Of a stretch of 64,000 nt of DNA, positions 25,997 to 35,290 are shown piece by piece; within the stretch, counting starts at the first letter, position 1, and every line of letters starts with the position of its first letter. Made by a program: the position numbers and the translations under genes. This DNA is from JALHNI01 sp965229305 (GTDB taxonomy: Bacteria; Acidobacteriota; Terriglobia; Bryobacterales; Bryobacteraceae): NCBI GenBank assembly GCA_965229305.1, contig CBDDIZ010000037.1, forward strand, positions 186,001 through 250,000, written 5' to 3'. A model generated the notes under the pieces. It was given only the letters and a program-made list of their open reading frames with translations, was not told where the DNA came from and made no database searches.

Positions 25997-26774
25997 GCGT
26001 ACGATCCACCCCACCGCCATCGTTGACCCGCAAGCTCGCGTCGACCCCACGGCTGAACTCGGACCCTACACCATCGTCGGTCCCGAAGTCGAGATTGGCG
26101 CTCGCACGCGTGTCCTGGCCAACGTCTATCTCGATGGCCCCCTCACCATTGGCGAGGACAATCTCTTCTACCCCTACTCCACCATCGGCGTCGCCTCCCA
26201 GGATAAGAAGTACCAAGGCGAGCGCGCTTACACCCGGATCGGCCATCGCAATACCATTCGCGAATGCGTCACCATCAACCGCGGCACTGCTGGCGGAGGG
26301 GCGCTCACTTCCATCGGCGATGACAACTTACTTATGGCTTACACGCACGTCGCCCACGACGTGCACATCGGCCACGGCACCATCATTGCCAACGGCGTGA
26401 CCTTCGCCGGTCACGTCACCGTGGAGGACTTTGCCAACATTGGTGCTTTCACCGGCATCCATCAGTTCTGCCGCATCGGCCGCAACTCGATGATCGGCGG
26501 TTATAGCGTCATCTTGCAGGACGTCTTGCCGTTCTCCATTACCTCCGCCGAGCGCGTCACCAAGACTTACGGTGAAAACAAGATTGGTCTTGAGCGGCGT
26601 GGCTTCACTCCGGAGCAGATCGCCGCCCTGCATAAAGCGTTCCGGTGGCTCCGCGACAAGAAACTCAATACCACGCAAGCCGTCGAGAAGATTCGCGCCG
26701 AGTTGCCCCCTGATCCCTCCATCGAACAGTTACTCGCCTTTATTCAGACTTCCGAACGTGGATTTATCAAGTAG
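25980..26774 (+). CDS. lpxA: UDP-N-acetylglucosamine acyltransferase
   Basis: LpxA starts lipid A synthesis by moving a 3-hydroxyacyl chain from ACP to UDP-GlcNAc. The protein has left-handed beta-helix hexapeptide repeats (IHPTAIVDPQARVDPTAELGPYTIVGPEVEIGA), the catalytic His region MAYTHVAHDVHIGHGTIIANG, and FTGIHQFCRIG, then the helical C-terminus. The probable start is TTG 25980, 17 nt inside the end of fabZ, giving 264 residues; the frame continues to ATG 25941, but those residues are antisense-like fabZ sequence. Whether it acylates GlcNAc or GlcNAc3N cannot be read from the sequence alone. Confidence 0.93.
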   Translation: MPSEDRRTIHPTAIVDPQARVDPTAELGPYTIVGPEVEIGARTRVLANVYLDGPLTIGEDNLFYPYSTIGVASQDKKYQGERAYTRIGHRNTIRECVTINRGTAGGGALTSIGDDNLLMAYTHVAHDVHIGHGTIIANGVTFAGHVTVEDFANIGAFTGIHQFCRIGRNSMIGGYSVILQDVLPFSITSAERVTKTYGENKIGLERRGFTPEQIAALHKAFRWLRDKKLNTTQAVEKIRAELPPDPSIEQLLAFIQTSERGFIK

Positions 26775-27587
26775 ATGAAGTATGGGCTGATCGCTGGTAA
26801 CGGCCGCTTTCCGATTCTGGCTCTCGAAGCGGCACAGAACTTGGGCCACGAGGTTGTCGCCATTGGGATCCAGGAAGAGGCTTCGCCCGAGATTGAGAAG
26901 CTGGCGTCGAAAACCTATTGGATCTCCCTCGGCGCCCTCAGCCGCCTGATCGAAATCTGCCGAGCGGAAGGCATCGCCGAAGTGATCATGGCCGGTCAGG
27001 TGAAGCACGCGAAGATCTTCTCCGCCATCCGTCCTGACTGGCGTTTGGCCAAAGTGCTCTTCTCGCTGGAGGCGAAGAATACGGAATCCCTGATTCGCGG
27101 CGTCGCCAAAGTCCTCGAGGACGAAGGCATCGGTCTCGGCGACTCCACTCGCTTGCTCAAACCCTTGCTTGCCGCCGAGGGCGTCCTCACCAAACGCAAG
27201 CCGACGGATGACGAGCGCAAAGACCTTGACTATGGCCGCCGCATTGCCAATGCGCTGGCCCAGGTCGACGTCGGTCAAAGCGTTGCTATCGCGGAACGAG
27301 CTTGCGTCGCTTTGGAAGCAATGGAAGGCACCGATGCTATGCTCACCCGCGCTGCCTCACTGGTCGAAGGTAAACCGCTGCGTCTGGTGAAGGTCTCGCG
27401 CCGCCGTCGTCACTTACAGTTCGATGTGCCTGTTGCCGGACCCCTTACCATCGCCGCCATGCAAAAGTCAGGCGCCACCGCCCTAGCGGTCGATGCCGGC
27501 CGCACGCTTCTTCTGGACCGCGATGAGATGATCGCCGCCGCCAACGCCGCCAGCATCTCGATTGTGGGTTACCCTCCCACCGAGTAA
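26775..27587 (+). CDS. lpxI: UDP-2,3-diacylglucosamine pyrophosphatase, LpxI type
   Basis: LpxI hydrolyses UDP-2,3-diacylglucosamine to lipid X, the alternative to LpxH. The 270-residue chain shows YGLIAGNGRFPILALEAA, IAEVIMAGQVKH, the LpxI C-terminal block GQSVAIAERACVALEAMEGTDAML, and FDVPVAGPLTI. It starts immediately after the lpxA stop, so fabZ, lpxA and lpxI form one transcription unit. No lpxB, lpxC or lpxD is in the window. Confidence 0.92.
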   Translation: MKYGLIAGNGRFPILALEAAQNLGHEVVAIGIQEEASPEIEKLASKTYWISLGALSRLIEICRAEGIAEVIMAGQVKHAKIFSAIRPDWRLAKVLFSLEAKNTESLIRGVAKVLEDEGIGLGDSTRLLKPLLAAEGVLTKRKPTDDERKDLDYGRRIANALAQVDVGQSVAIAERACVALEAMEGTDAMLTRAASLVEGKPLRLVKVSRRRRHLQFDVPVAGPLTIAAMQKSGATALAVDAGRTLLLDRDEMIAAANAASISIVGYPPTE

Positions 27588-27593
27588 CTTCCC

Positions 27594-30500
27594 ATGCCTA
27601 CGATTCTTGGCGGCGCGGCTTATCATGAGTTACATCAGGAAGGGGCAAAGTTTCTCACGGCCCATCGGGAAGCGGAAGTCCTCGTCGTGGGAAGCTCGCG
27701 TGGTGCGGCGGACGACTTTATCCGCGGCGTCGCGCCGTACGGGATCCTCGGGGTCCACACGGTCACCTTCACCCAACTGGTCACCACTCTGGCGTCGGAA
27801 GAAGTCGCTGAGCGCAGTCTTACCCCGTTGAGCCAGCTGAGTCAGGAAGCTCTAGCGGCGCGTGTGGTTCACGAGAACCTCTCGAAGCTGGACTACTTTG
27901 GCCCGGTCGCCGGCATGCCCGGCTTCGTCAAAGCGCTTGCCTCTACGCTCAACGAACTGCGACTGGAGGCGGTCGATCTGTCGACCCTCGAAAACTGCGG
28001 GCAGCCTGGCCCTGACCTGGTTCGCCTCGCCCTCGCCTACGACGCCGAACTCACCCAGCGCGGCCTGGTTGACTGGTCGATGCTGCTCAATCTGGCCGCC
28101 TCCGCCGCCACTCGCCGTCAGCATCCCTGGACCCGTCTTCCCATGCTCTGGCTCGACCTGCCCGTCCGCCACGCTCGCCATCGCCACTTCTTGCGCGCCC
28201 TGGCTCTCGAAGACTTACTCGTCCTCCAACTGCACCGCGACACTGAGTCGATCCAATCCCTAGAGCAGTTACTCGCCGTCGCGACGAACTCCTGCGCCAC
28301 TGACGTTCAGCACACCGTGGGCCGACTCCGACGGGATCTCTTTACTCCCGCCCTCGAACTCGCCCCGCCTCCCGACAGCACGCTCGACCTCTTCTCCGCC
28401 CCCGGCGAAGGACTGGAATGTGTCGAGATCGCTCGCCGCATCCACGCCGCCGCGCGTCAAGGCGTCCCCTTCGATAACATCGCTGTCGTCCTCCGCGGAG
28501 TGGATCGTTACCAGCCGCTTGTCGAAGAAGCCTTCCGTCGCGCTGGTATTCCTCTTTATACCGGCCGCGGTACTGCCCGTCCGGACCCGTCCGGCCGCGC
28601 CTTTCTTGCCCTTCTGGCTTGCGCGGCCGAATCTTGCTCGGCCACTCGCTTTGCCGAGTATCTTTCTCTGGCGCAAGTGCCCCCGCGCGACGAAGCCGGC
28701 GAACCTGTTCGCGTCCAGGCTGCTGCTGCCGGCATTCAGGATGACGTTCTCGCCGCCTTTGTTGATCCCGCCGTCGAACCTCCAGAGACTGACGAAGAGA
28801 ATCAGCCTCTTTCCGCTCCCTCTGGCTGGGAGCGTCTCCTGGTGGACGCTGCTGTTGTCGGCGGCCGCGCTCGATGGATTCGTCGCTTGGATGGCCTCAA
28901 TTCTGAGTTACGCTTCCAGCTCGCTCATGCTGACGCGGACGTTGCTGCCATTCTTGAACGAAAACTAAGTCAGTTACGTCACTTACGACAATTTGCCCTC
29001 CCACTCGTCGACCTACTGGATCGTTTGCCCGGACAGCGCACTTGGGCCGAATGGCTGGTGCGACTTCAGGAACTCGCCGAAACCGCCCTTCGCAAGCCCA
29101 GCAGCGTCGTCAGCATGCTGGCGGAGTTGGGCCCGATGGCGCAGGTCGGACCGGTGGGGCTGGACGAGGTCTACGCGGTTCTTGAAAGCCGCCTACGATT
29201 TCTTCGACGCGAGCCTCCCCACCGTCGCGAAGGACGTGTTTTCCTGTGTACGGCCGACGAGATTCGCGGCCGCAGTTTTCAGTACGTTTTCGTTCCCGGC
29301 CTAGCCGAAGGTATTTTTCCTCAACGGGCCAACGAAGATCCGCTCCTGCTGGATGTTTATCGCGGCCCACTGGGCCGCATGACCGTGCAGGACACTCGTG
29401 TTGAGCGCGAGCGCTTGTTGCTCCATATCGCTGTCGCTGCTGCGGCGGAACGGCTCGTCGTCTCTTACCCGCGCATGGATACAGCCAAAGGTCGCCCGCG
29501 CGTGCCCTCTTTCTATGCGCTCGAGATCGTCCGCGCCGCTGAAGGACGCCTTCCGGACCTCACTGAGTTTGGAAAACTTACGGCCGCTGCCGCGCCCACT
29601 CGCCTGGGTTGGCCCGCCCCCGCTGATCCCGCCGTAGCCATTGATGACGCGGAGTACGACTTAGCAATACTCGAGCGCTACCGCAGCCGTCGTGAGGCGC
29701 GCGGCGCCGCCCGTTATCTGGTGCAAGTCAGCGCACCGCTTGCGCGTAGTCTCCGCTCTCGTTACTCGCGCTGGCGTACCAGTTGGAGCGAGGCTGACGG
29801 CCTCGTCCGCGCGGACCTGCCCACCCTCGACTTACTCGCGGAACACCGCCCCTCCGTCCGGGACTTTGCCCCCACCGCACTCCAGCATTTCGCCACGTGT
29901 CCTTATCGCTTCCTTCTTCACGCCATTCACGGCCTTCGTCCGCGTGAAGTCAGCGCGCCCCTCGAACAACTCGACCCGCTCACCCGCGGAGCCCTATTTC
30001 ATGCCATTCAGCAAGCTCTCGTCGATGGGCCCGCGTTCCCACTCACCCGCGACAACCTCTCGGCTGCCTACGACGAGTCGGACCGTGTCGTCGACACCTT
30101 CGCGGCTGAATACCGCGAGCGGCTTGCCCCCGCCATCCCGCGGGTCTGGAAGGCGGAGATTGAGGAGCTCCGCACCGACATCCGCGGCTGGCTTCGCCAC
30201 GTCGCCTACGCCGGCGAAGAGTTCCAGCCTCTCCATACGGAGTACGGCTTCGGCGTTCGTGACGCGGCGATCCCTGCCACCCGGATTCTGGATGCCTACC
30301 AGTTACGTGGCAGCGTCGACTTAGTCGAAATCAGCCCGACTCGTAACTTACTCCGCATCACTGACTACAAGACCGGCAAGCCCCCGGACCGTCCTCCTGT
30401 CTATGTCGGGGGCGGCGCCGTTCTCCAGCCCGTCCTTTACGGACTCGCCGTCGAGCAGTTACTGAACAAGCCGGTCGAGAGCGGCCGACTCTTTTACTGC

Positions 30501-30743
30501 ACCCAACGCGGCGGTTACCGCGAGATTCACATCCGCGTCAACGAACAAGCCCGCCACTACGCGGGCCGGATCCTGCACACTGTGGAAGACGCCGTCTCGC
30601 GCGGCTTTCTGCCGGCCGCTCCCGCGAAGGACGCTTGCGAGCGTTGCGACTATCAGACCGTTTGCGGGCCCTATGAATACGAGCGCTCCCGTCGAAAGCA
30701 GTCTGGGCTTGAACCGCTCTACGAGATTCGGAGGATGCCTTGA
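27594..30743 (+). CDS. addB: AddB-like PD-(D/E)XK nuclease subunit
   Basis: A 1049-residue protein with a degenerate helicase-like N-terminal half; the Walker A position reads LVVGSSRGAADDF, without GKT. The C-terminal RecB-type nuclease domain (about residues 760-1049) has LRITDYKTGKPP and a four-Cys iron-sulfur staple: FATCPYRFLL together with DACERCDYQTVCGPYEYE. This is the layout of AddB subunits, which with AddA resect double-strand DNA ends for recombination. It is coupled to the next gene by a 4-nt overlap. Confidence 0.8.
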   Translation: MPTILGGAAYHELHQEGAKFLTAHREAEVLVVGSSRGAADDFIRGVAPYGILGVHTVTFTQLVTTLASEEVAERSLTPLSQLSQEALAARVVHENLSKLDYFGPVAGMPGFVKALASTLNELRLEAVDLSTLENCGQPGPDLVRLALAYDAELTQRGLVDWSMLLNLAASAATRRQHPWTRLPMLWLDLPVRHARHRHFLRALALEDLLVLQLHRDTESIQSLEQLLAVATNSCATDVQHTVGRLRRDLFTPALELAPPPDSTLDLFSAPGEGLECVEIARRIHAAARQGVPFDNIAVVLRGVDRYQPLVEEAFRRAGIPLYTGRGTARPDPSGRAFLALLACAAESCSATRFAEYLSLAQVPPRDEAGEPVRVQAAAAGIQDDVLAAFVDPAVEPPETDEENQPLSAPSGWERLLVDAAVVGGRARWIRRLDGLNSELRFQLAHADADVAAILERKLSQLRHLRQFALPLVDLLDRLPGQRTWAEWLVRLQELAETALRKPSSVVSMLAELGPMAQVGPVGLDEVYAVLESRLRFLRREPPHRREGRVFLCTADEIRGRSFQYVFVPGLAEGIFPQRANEDPLLLDVYRGPLGRMTVQDTRVERERLLLHIAVAAAAERLVVSYPRMDTAKGRPRVPSFYALEIVRAAEGRLPDLTEFGKLTAAAAPTRLGWPAPADPAVAIDDAEYDLAILERYRSRREARGAARYLVQVSAPLARSLRSRYSRWRTSWSEADGLVRADLPTLDLLAEHRPSVRDFAPTALQHFATCPYRFLLHAIHGLRPREVSAPLEQLDPLTRGALFHAIQQALVDGPAFPLTRDNLSAAYDESDRVVDTFAAEYRERLAPAIPRVWKAEIEELRTDIRGWLRHVAYAGEEFQPLHTEYGFGVRDAAIPATRILDAYQLRGSVDLVEISPTRNLLRITDYKTGKPPDRPPVYVGGGAVLQPVLYGLAVEQLLNKPVESGRLFYCTQRGGYREIHIRVNEQARHYAGRILHTVEDAVSRGFLPAAPAKDACERCDYQTVCGPYEYERSRRKQSGLEPLYEIRRMP

Positions 30744-33700
30744 GTACGGTTTACGCGCTGCCCAGCGACGCCGAAGCCCGCGATCGCATTCGTCACAGTC
30801 TTGGCGAGAGCCTCCTGGTGGAAGCCTCCGCCGGTACGGGAAAGACCACCGAGATGGTGGCCCGCATGGTCAACGTTCTGCGTTCGGGAAGCACCACCAT
30901 CGATCAGATCGCCGCCGTCACCTTCACTCACAAGGCCGCTGGCGAAATGAAGCTGCGACTGCGGCAGGAACTGGATCGCGCTCGCACGGCCTCCGCGGGG
31001 GCGGCGCGCGATCATCTCGAGCACGCCCTTCAGCACCTCGAAGAAGCCTCCATCGGCACCATTCACGCCTTCTGCGCGCAGATTCTCCGCGAGCGACCCG
31101 TCGAAGCTCGCGTTGACCCCGCCTTCGCCGAAGTCACCGATTATCAGCGCGACCGTCTCTATACTCGAGCCTTCCGCGGCTGGATCCAGGAACGTCTTCA
31201 GCAGGATTCGCCCGGCGTGCGCCGCGCCCTCAGCCGCTTGGCTTGGGCCAAGCGCGGTGATCGCTCGCCCCTCGATGACCTCCGCTATGCCGCGATCCAA
31301 CTCGTCGAGTGGCGCGACTTCACCGCGCCCTGGACACGCGTTCCTTTTGATCGCCGCGACGCCATCGACCAGATCGTCGGCCACATCCTCGCTGTCGGTC
31401 CCAAGGTCAACCAGGCCTTCGCTGTCGTCCGTGAACTTGCCACCAGCATCCAGCGGGCCGACGAGATCGACCGTCGTGATTACGACGCGTTGGAAGCCCA
31501 GTTAATCCGGCTCCATCGCGACTTGATTTATAACAAGCGCAAAGGCGTCGAAGAGCTCATGACGGCGCTCAATAACTTCAAGGTATGCGCCGACGCAGAC
31601 CTGGCTGCCGAGCTCAAAGAGGAGCTCGCTGGCTTCGTCGACCGCTACGAAGGACTGAAGCGTCAAGCTGGCCAGCTCGACTTTCTCGACCAACTCATCC
31701 TCACCCGGGGCCTGATCCGCGACAACCTTCAAGTCCGTACTTACTTACAGCAGCGCTTCTCCCACATCTTTGTCGACGAGTTCCAGGATACGGATCCGCT
31801 CCAGGCAGAGATACTCTTGCTGCTCGCCGCCGACCGTCCCGAAGAATCGGACTGGACCCGTGCCCGTCCCGTAGACGGCAAGCTTTTCGTCGTCGGCGAC
31901 CCCAAACAATCCATCTACAAGTTCCGCCGCGCCGACGTCTTGCTCTACCAGAAGCTCCGCCAAAAGCTGATCGAGCAAGGCTCCGGCGTCGTCCAGCTCA
32001 CCCGCAGCTTCCGTTCCACGCTTCCGCTCCAGCACTTCGTCAACGCCGCCTTCGCCGATGAGATGAACGGCGACGATACCACTGGCCAAGCCAGCTATGC
32101 GCCCCTCCTTCAAGGTCCGCCGCCGGACAGCGTACAGCCAGCCGTCGTAGCCTTGCCGGCTCCCCGTATCTATGCCACCCGCGACATCAGCCGGCGCGTG
32201 ATCGCCGAGAGTGAACCGGAAGCCGTCGTGGCCTTTGTCGACTGGCTCCTCAAGGAAAGTCAATGGACCGTCCGTGACCCCGAACGCCCGAGCGAGCGCG
32301 TTCCGATCCGCGAACGCCACATCTGCCTCCTCTTCCGCCGCCTCACCAATTACGGCGTCGATATCTCGCGCGAGTACACGCGCCGCTTTGAAGCGCGCGG
32401 CATCTCCCACTTACTAGTCGGCTCGAAGTCTTTCCACCGCCGCGAAGAGGTCGAAAGCCTTCGCGCCGCGCTCACCGCCATCGAGTGGCCCCATGACGAA
32501 CTCGCCCTTTATGCGACCCTTCGCGGCAGTCTCTTTGCCATCAACGACGCGACCCTGCTCAAGTTCCTTCATCACCATAAACGCCTCAACCCCTTCCGCC
32601 CGCGCGAGGGCATGGCCGAAGAGTTCGCCCCCATCGGAGAAGCCCTCGACTTACTTCGCGAGTTACATCAGAAACGCAACTGGCGGCCGGTTGCCGATAC
32701 CCTAAATCGCTTGCTTGAAGCGACGAGGGCGCACGCCGGCTTCGCCTTCCGCCCTGCGGGTCACCAGGTCCTGGCCAACGTTACCCGCCTGGTCGACCTC
32801 GCCCGCGGCTACGAACTCGAAGGCGGCATCTCCTTCCGTGGTTTTGTCGAGCGTCTCGAAGAGCAAGCCGAACACAGCACCGAAGTCAGCGAAGCGTCCG
32901 TCCTCGAAGAAGGCTCGGAAGGCGTCCGCCTCATGACGGCGCACGCTGCAAAGGGCCTCGAGTTTCCCATCGTCATCCTGGCCGACCTCACCGCCAATCT
33001 TTCGCGCCGCCAGCCGGAACGCTTCGTCGACACCGAGCGTCAACTCTGCGCCAACGAGTTACTCAACTGCATGCCGATCGAGTTGATGCAGGAGCAGGTG
33101 CGCGAGCAAGCTCGCGAGCGTGCCGAAGGCGTGCGTGTCGCGTATGTCGCCGCCACGCGTGCGCGCGACTTACTCGTCGTCCCTGTCGTTGGCGACCAGG
33201 AGCTAGAAGGGTGGCTCGAGCCCTTGAACAAGGCCATGTATCCGCCGCGCTCCGCCTGGCGCACCGCCCGTCGCGCCGAGCAATGCCCGAAGTTCGGCCC
33301 CCGCCAGCGTTCTTGAACGTCCCCCTGAACAGACAGACGCCGAAGAGTCGTCCGTCCATCCCGGCGTGCATTCCCCGCGCGTCGGCCAACACGAAGTCGT
33401 CTGGTGGGATCCCGCCGTGCTCAATCGTGAGTTCGACTCGGACTACGGCTTACGTCAACAGCAGTTACTCGGCGAAGGCGGCATGGATAGCCTCACCACT
33501 TACGAAGCTTGGCGCGAAGCTCGCGAAGAAACCATTACTCGGGGCGCGCGCCCCAGCGTCCGTGTCGTCACCGCCACCGGCGATCTTGAGCCGCCGCTCG
33601 GCTTCACCGGTGTCATCGAAACGATTCACGCTGGCGAGCGCCCGCCGCGCCCTTTCGGCCCGCGCTTCGGCAACCTCGTCCACGCCATCCTCGGCCACAT

Positions 33701-34079
33701 CAATCTCCAAGCCACTCTGGAAGAAGTCCAGTTGCAAGCCCGCCTCCACGCCCGCATCCTTTCGGCCGAGGACGACGAAGCTCACGCCGCCGCGCAATCC
33801 GTCATGGCTGCCTTGGTGCATCCGCTACTGCAAAGGGCCCGTGCCGCCTCCCGCCATCATCGCGAATGGCCCGTCAGTTGGCGTTCCGGCGAACATCTCA
33901 TCGAAGGCCGCATAGACCTCGCCTTCTTCGACGATGGCCAATGGACCATTGTCGACTTCAAAACCACCGTCGACCTCACCCTCCACCTCCGTCGCTACCA
34001 AAGCCAGCTCGCCTGGTACATCGCGGCCGTCGAATCCCTTACCGGCCAAAGCGCGCGCGGCATCCTGCTAGGGGTTTAA
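30740..34079 (+). pseudogene. addA: AddA-like UvrD-family helicase-nuclease, one frameshift
   Basis: The first frame (30740-33316) encodes a UvrD helicase: Walker A VEASAGTGKTTEM, FVDEFQDTDPLQ, VGDPKQSIYKFRRAD, MTAHAAKGLEFPIV and RVAYVAATRARDLL. Skipping one base in the C5 run at 33298-33302 continues in the third frame without interruption (FGPASVLERPPEQ) to the nuclease domain ending at 34079 (LVHAILGH, IEGRIDLAFFDDG, IVDFKTT). The repaired chain is about 1112 residues, normal for AddA. The TTG start overlaps the addB stop and has GGAGG about 5 nt upstream. This is a sequencing error, a true mutation or, less likely, +1 frameshifting at CCC-C. Confidence 0.82.
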
Positions 34080-34120
34080 CCTCCTGGCGGCAGCCCCCGG
34101 GAATCGCTACCATTAAGTTA

Positions 34121-35290
34121 ATGGGGTTATCTCCTCAGGAGTTTGGCGGTCGGTTCTGGGCTGTCATTGCTTCCACTTTCCTCGGTTTCATCGGTATGGG
34201 CGCAGTTCTGCCCGCTTTGGCTCCCCACGTACGCCATGATCTTGGCGGTTCGGACCAGACGGTCGGCTTCGTCATCGGTATTTTTTCTTTCGTCGCTCTT
34301 ATCAGTCGCTTCGCCTCCGGTCCGCTGGCGGATCGCCGCGGTCGCAAAACGGCCTTCATCGCCGGTTTGTCTAGTTGCGCCGCCGCCGGCTTGGTTTATC
34401 TGCTTCCCTTGGGGTTAAAGGGCGCGTATCTCGGCCGCATTCTGCAAGGCTTCGGTGAAGCTTGCCTGTACACGGGCGCCGCCGCCTGGGTGATCGAGCT
34501 CGCTGGCGTCCATCGCAGCGGCCAAGCCCTCGGCTATCTCAGCAGCGGCATCTGGGGCGGCATCTCCTTCGGACCCGTCGTGGGCCAAGCCCTCGGCACC
34601 TTCCCGCGTGCCGCCGCCCTTCAAGTCGTCTGCGCTCTCCTCGGCATGGCCTGCCTCTGGTTCGTGCGCGAGGACTACCGCCCGGCGCCGGACCGCCGTC
34701 GCGGTCCCTGGATCCCCCGTGGACTGATGATGCCCGGCCTCACCATTGGCTTCGTCAACGTCCACTATCCCGTCCTCACCGGCTTCCTCGTCCTGCACCT
34801 CTCCGCGCAGGGCAGCGCCGGCCCCATGGCCTTCACGGCCTACGCGCTCGTGATTCTTTTCTCCCGCTTCTTCTTCGGCGGACTGCCCGACCGCGTGCCG
34901 CCCAGCCGTACCTTCTACGGCGGCCTTGCCGCCATGTTCGTCGGTCTCCTCGGGATCACCTTCGCTAGCGGACCCTTCATGGGCGTCGCCGCCACCGCCA
35001 TTCTCGGCCTCGGCTTCTCTTTCCCCTGGTCCTCGGTCGCTTCCACTGTTCTCCGGCGCACCCCGGAGAGCGAACGCGGCTCCGTCGTCAGCGTACTCAG
35101 CGCCTTTTACGACCTCTTTGTCGGCGTCAGTTCTTTCGTCGCCGGCGCCATGGCCAAGCGACTGGGATATCCTGCCGCCTTTGTCATGGCTGCGGTGGCA
35201 GTCGGCATCGCCGCTATCCTCGGCCGCTATGTCTTCGCCGTGCCCGTCGAAGAAGAAGAAACGCCTGAGCTCGCCGAGGTCGCCGGCTAG
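34121..35290 (+). CDS. MFS transporter
   Basis: A 389-residue protein with about 12 hydrophobic helices. The MFS loop 2-3 signature is SGPLADRRGRKTAF, and helix 1 carries GFIGMGAVLPALAPHV. The C-half repeat is FFGGLPDRVPPSRTF. No substrate can be named; the family includes sugar and drug efflux carriers. The frame extends upstream to 33866, but ATG 34121 begins just before the first helix. TACCAT (34108-34113) ends 7 nt before it and no Shine-Dalgarno is present. The stop overlaps the convergent gene by 4 nt. Confidence 0.85.
   Translation: MGLSPQEFGGRFWAVIASTFLGFIGMGAVLPALAPHVRHDLGGSDQTVGFVIGIFSFVALISRFASGPLADRRGRKTAFIAGLSSCAAAGLVYLLPLGLKGAYLGRILQGFGEACLYTGAAAWVIELAGVHRSGQALGYLSSGIWGGISFGPVVGQALGTFPRAAALQVVCALLGMACLWFVREDYRPAPDRRRGPWIPRGLMMPGLTIGFVNVHYPVLTGFLVLHLSAQGSAGPMAFTAYALVILFSRFFFGGLPDRVPPSRTFYGGLAAMFVGLLGITFASGPFMGVAATAILGLGFSFPWSSVASTVLRRTPESERGSVVSVLSAFYDLFVGVSSFVAGAMAKRLGYPAAFVMAAVAVGIAAILGRYVFAVPVEEEETPELAEVAG

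Noticed and set aside
33298..33320. Selenocysteine readthrough at the TGA that ends the first addA frame
   Set aside because: The homologous sequence after this point lies in a different frame, so UGA decoding would not restore the protein.
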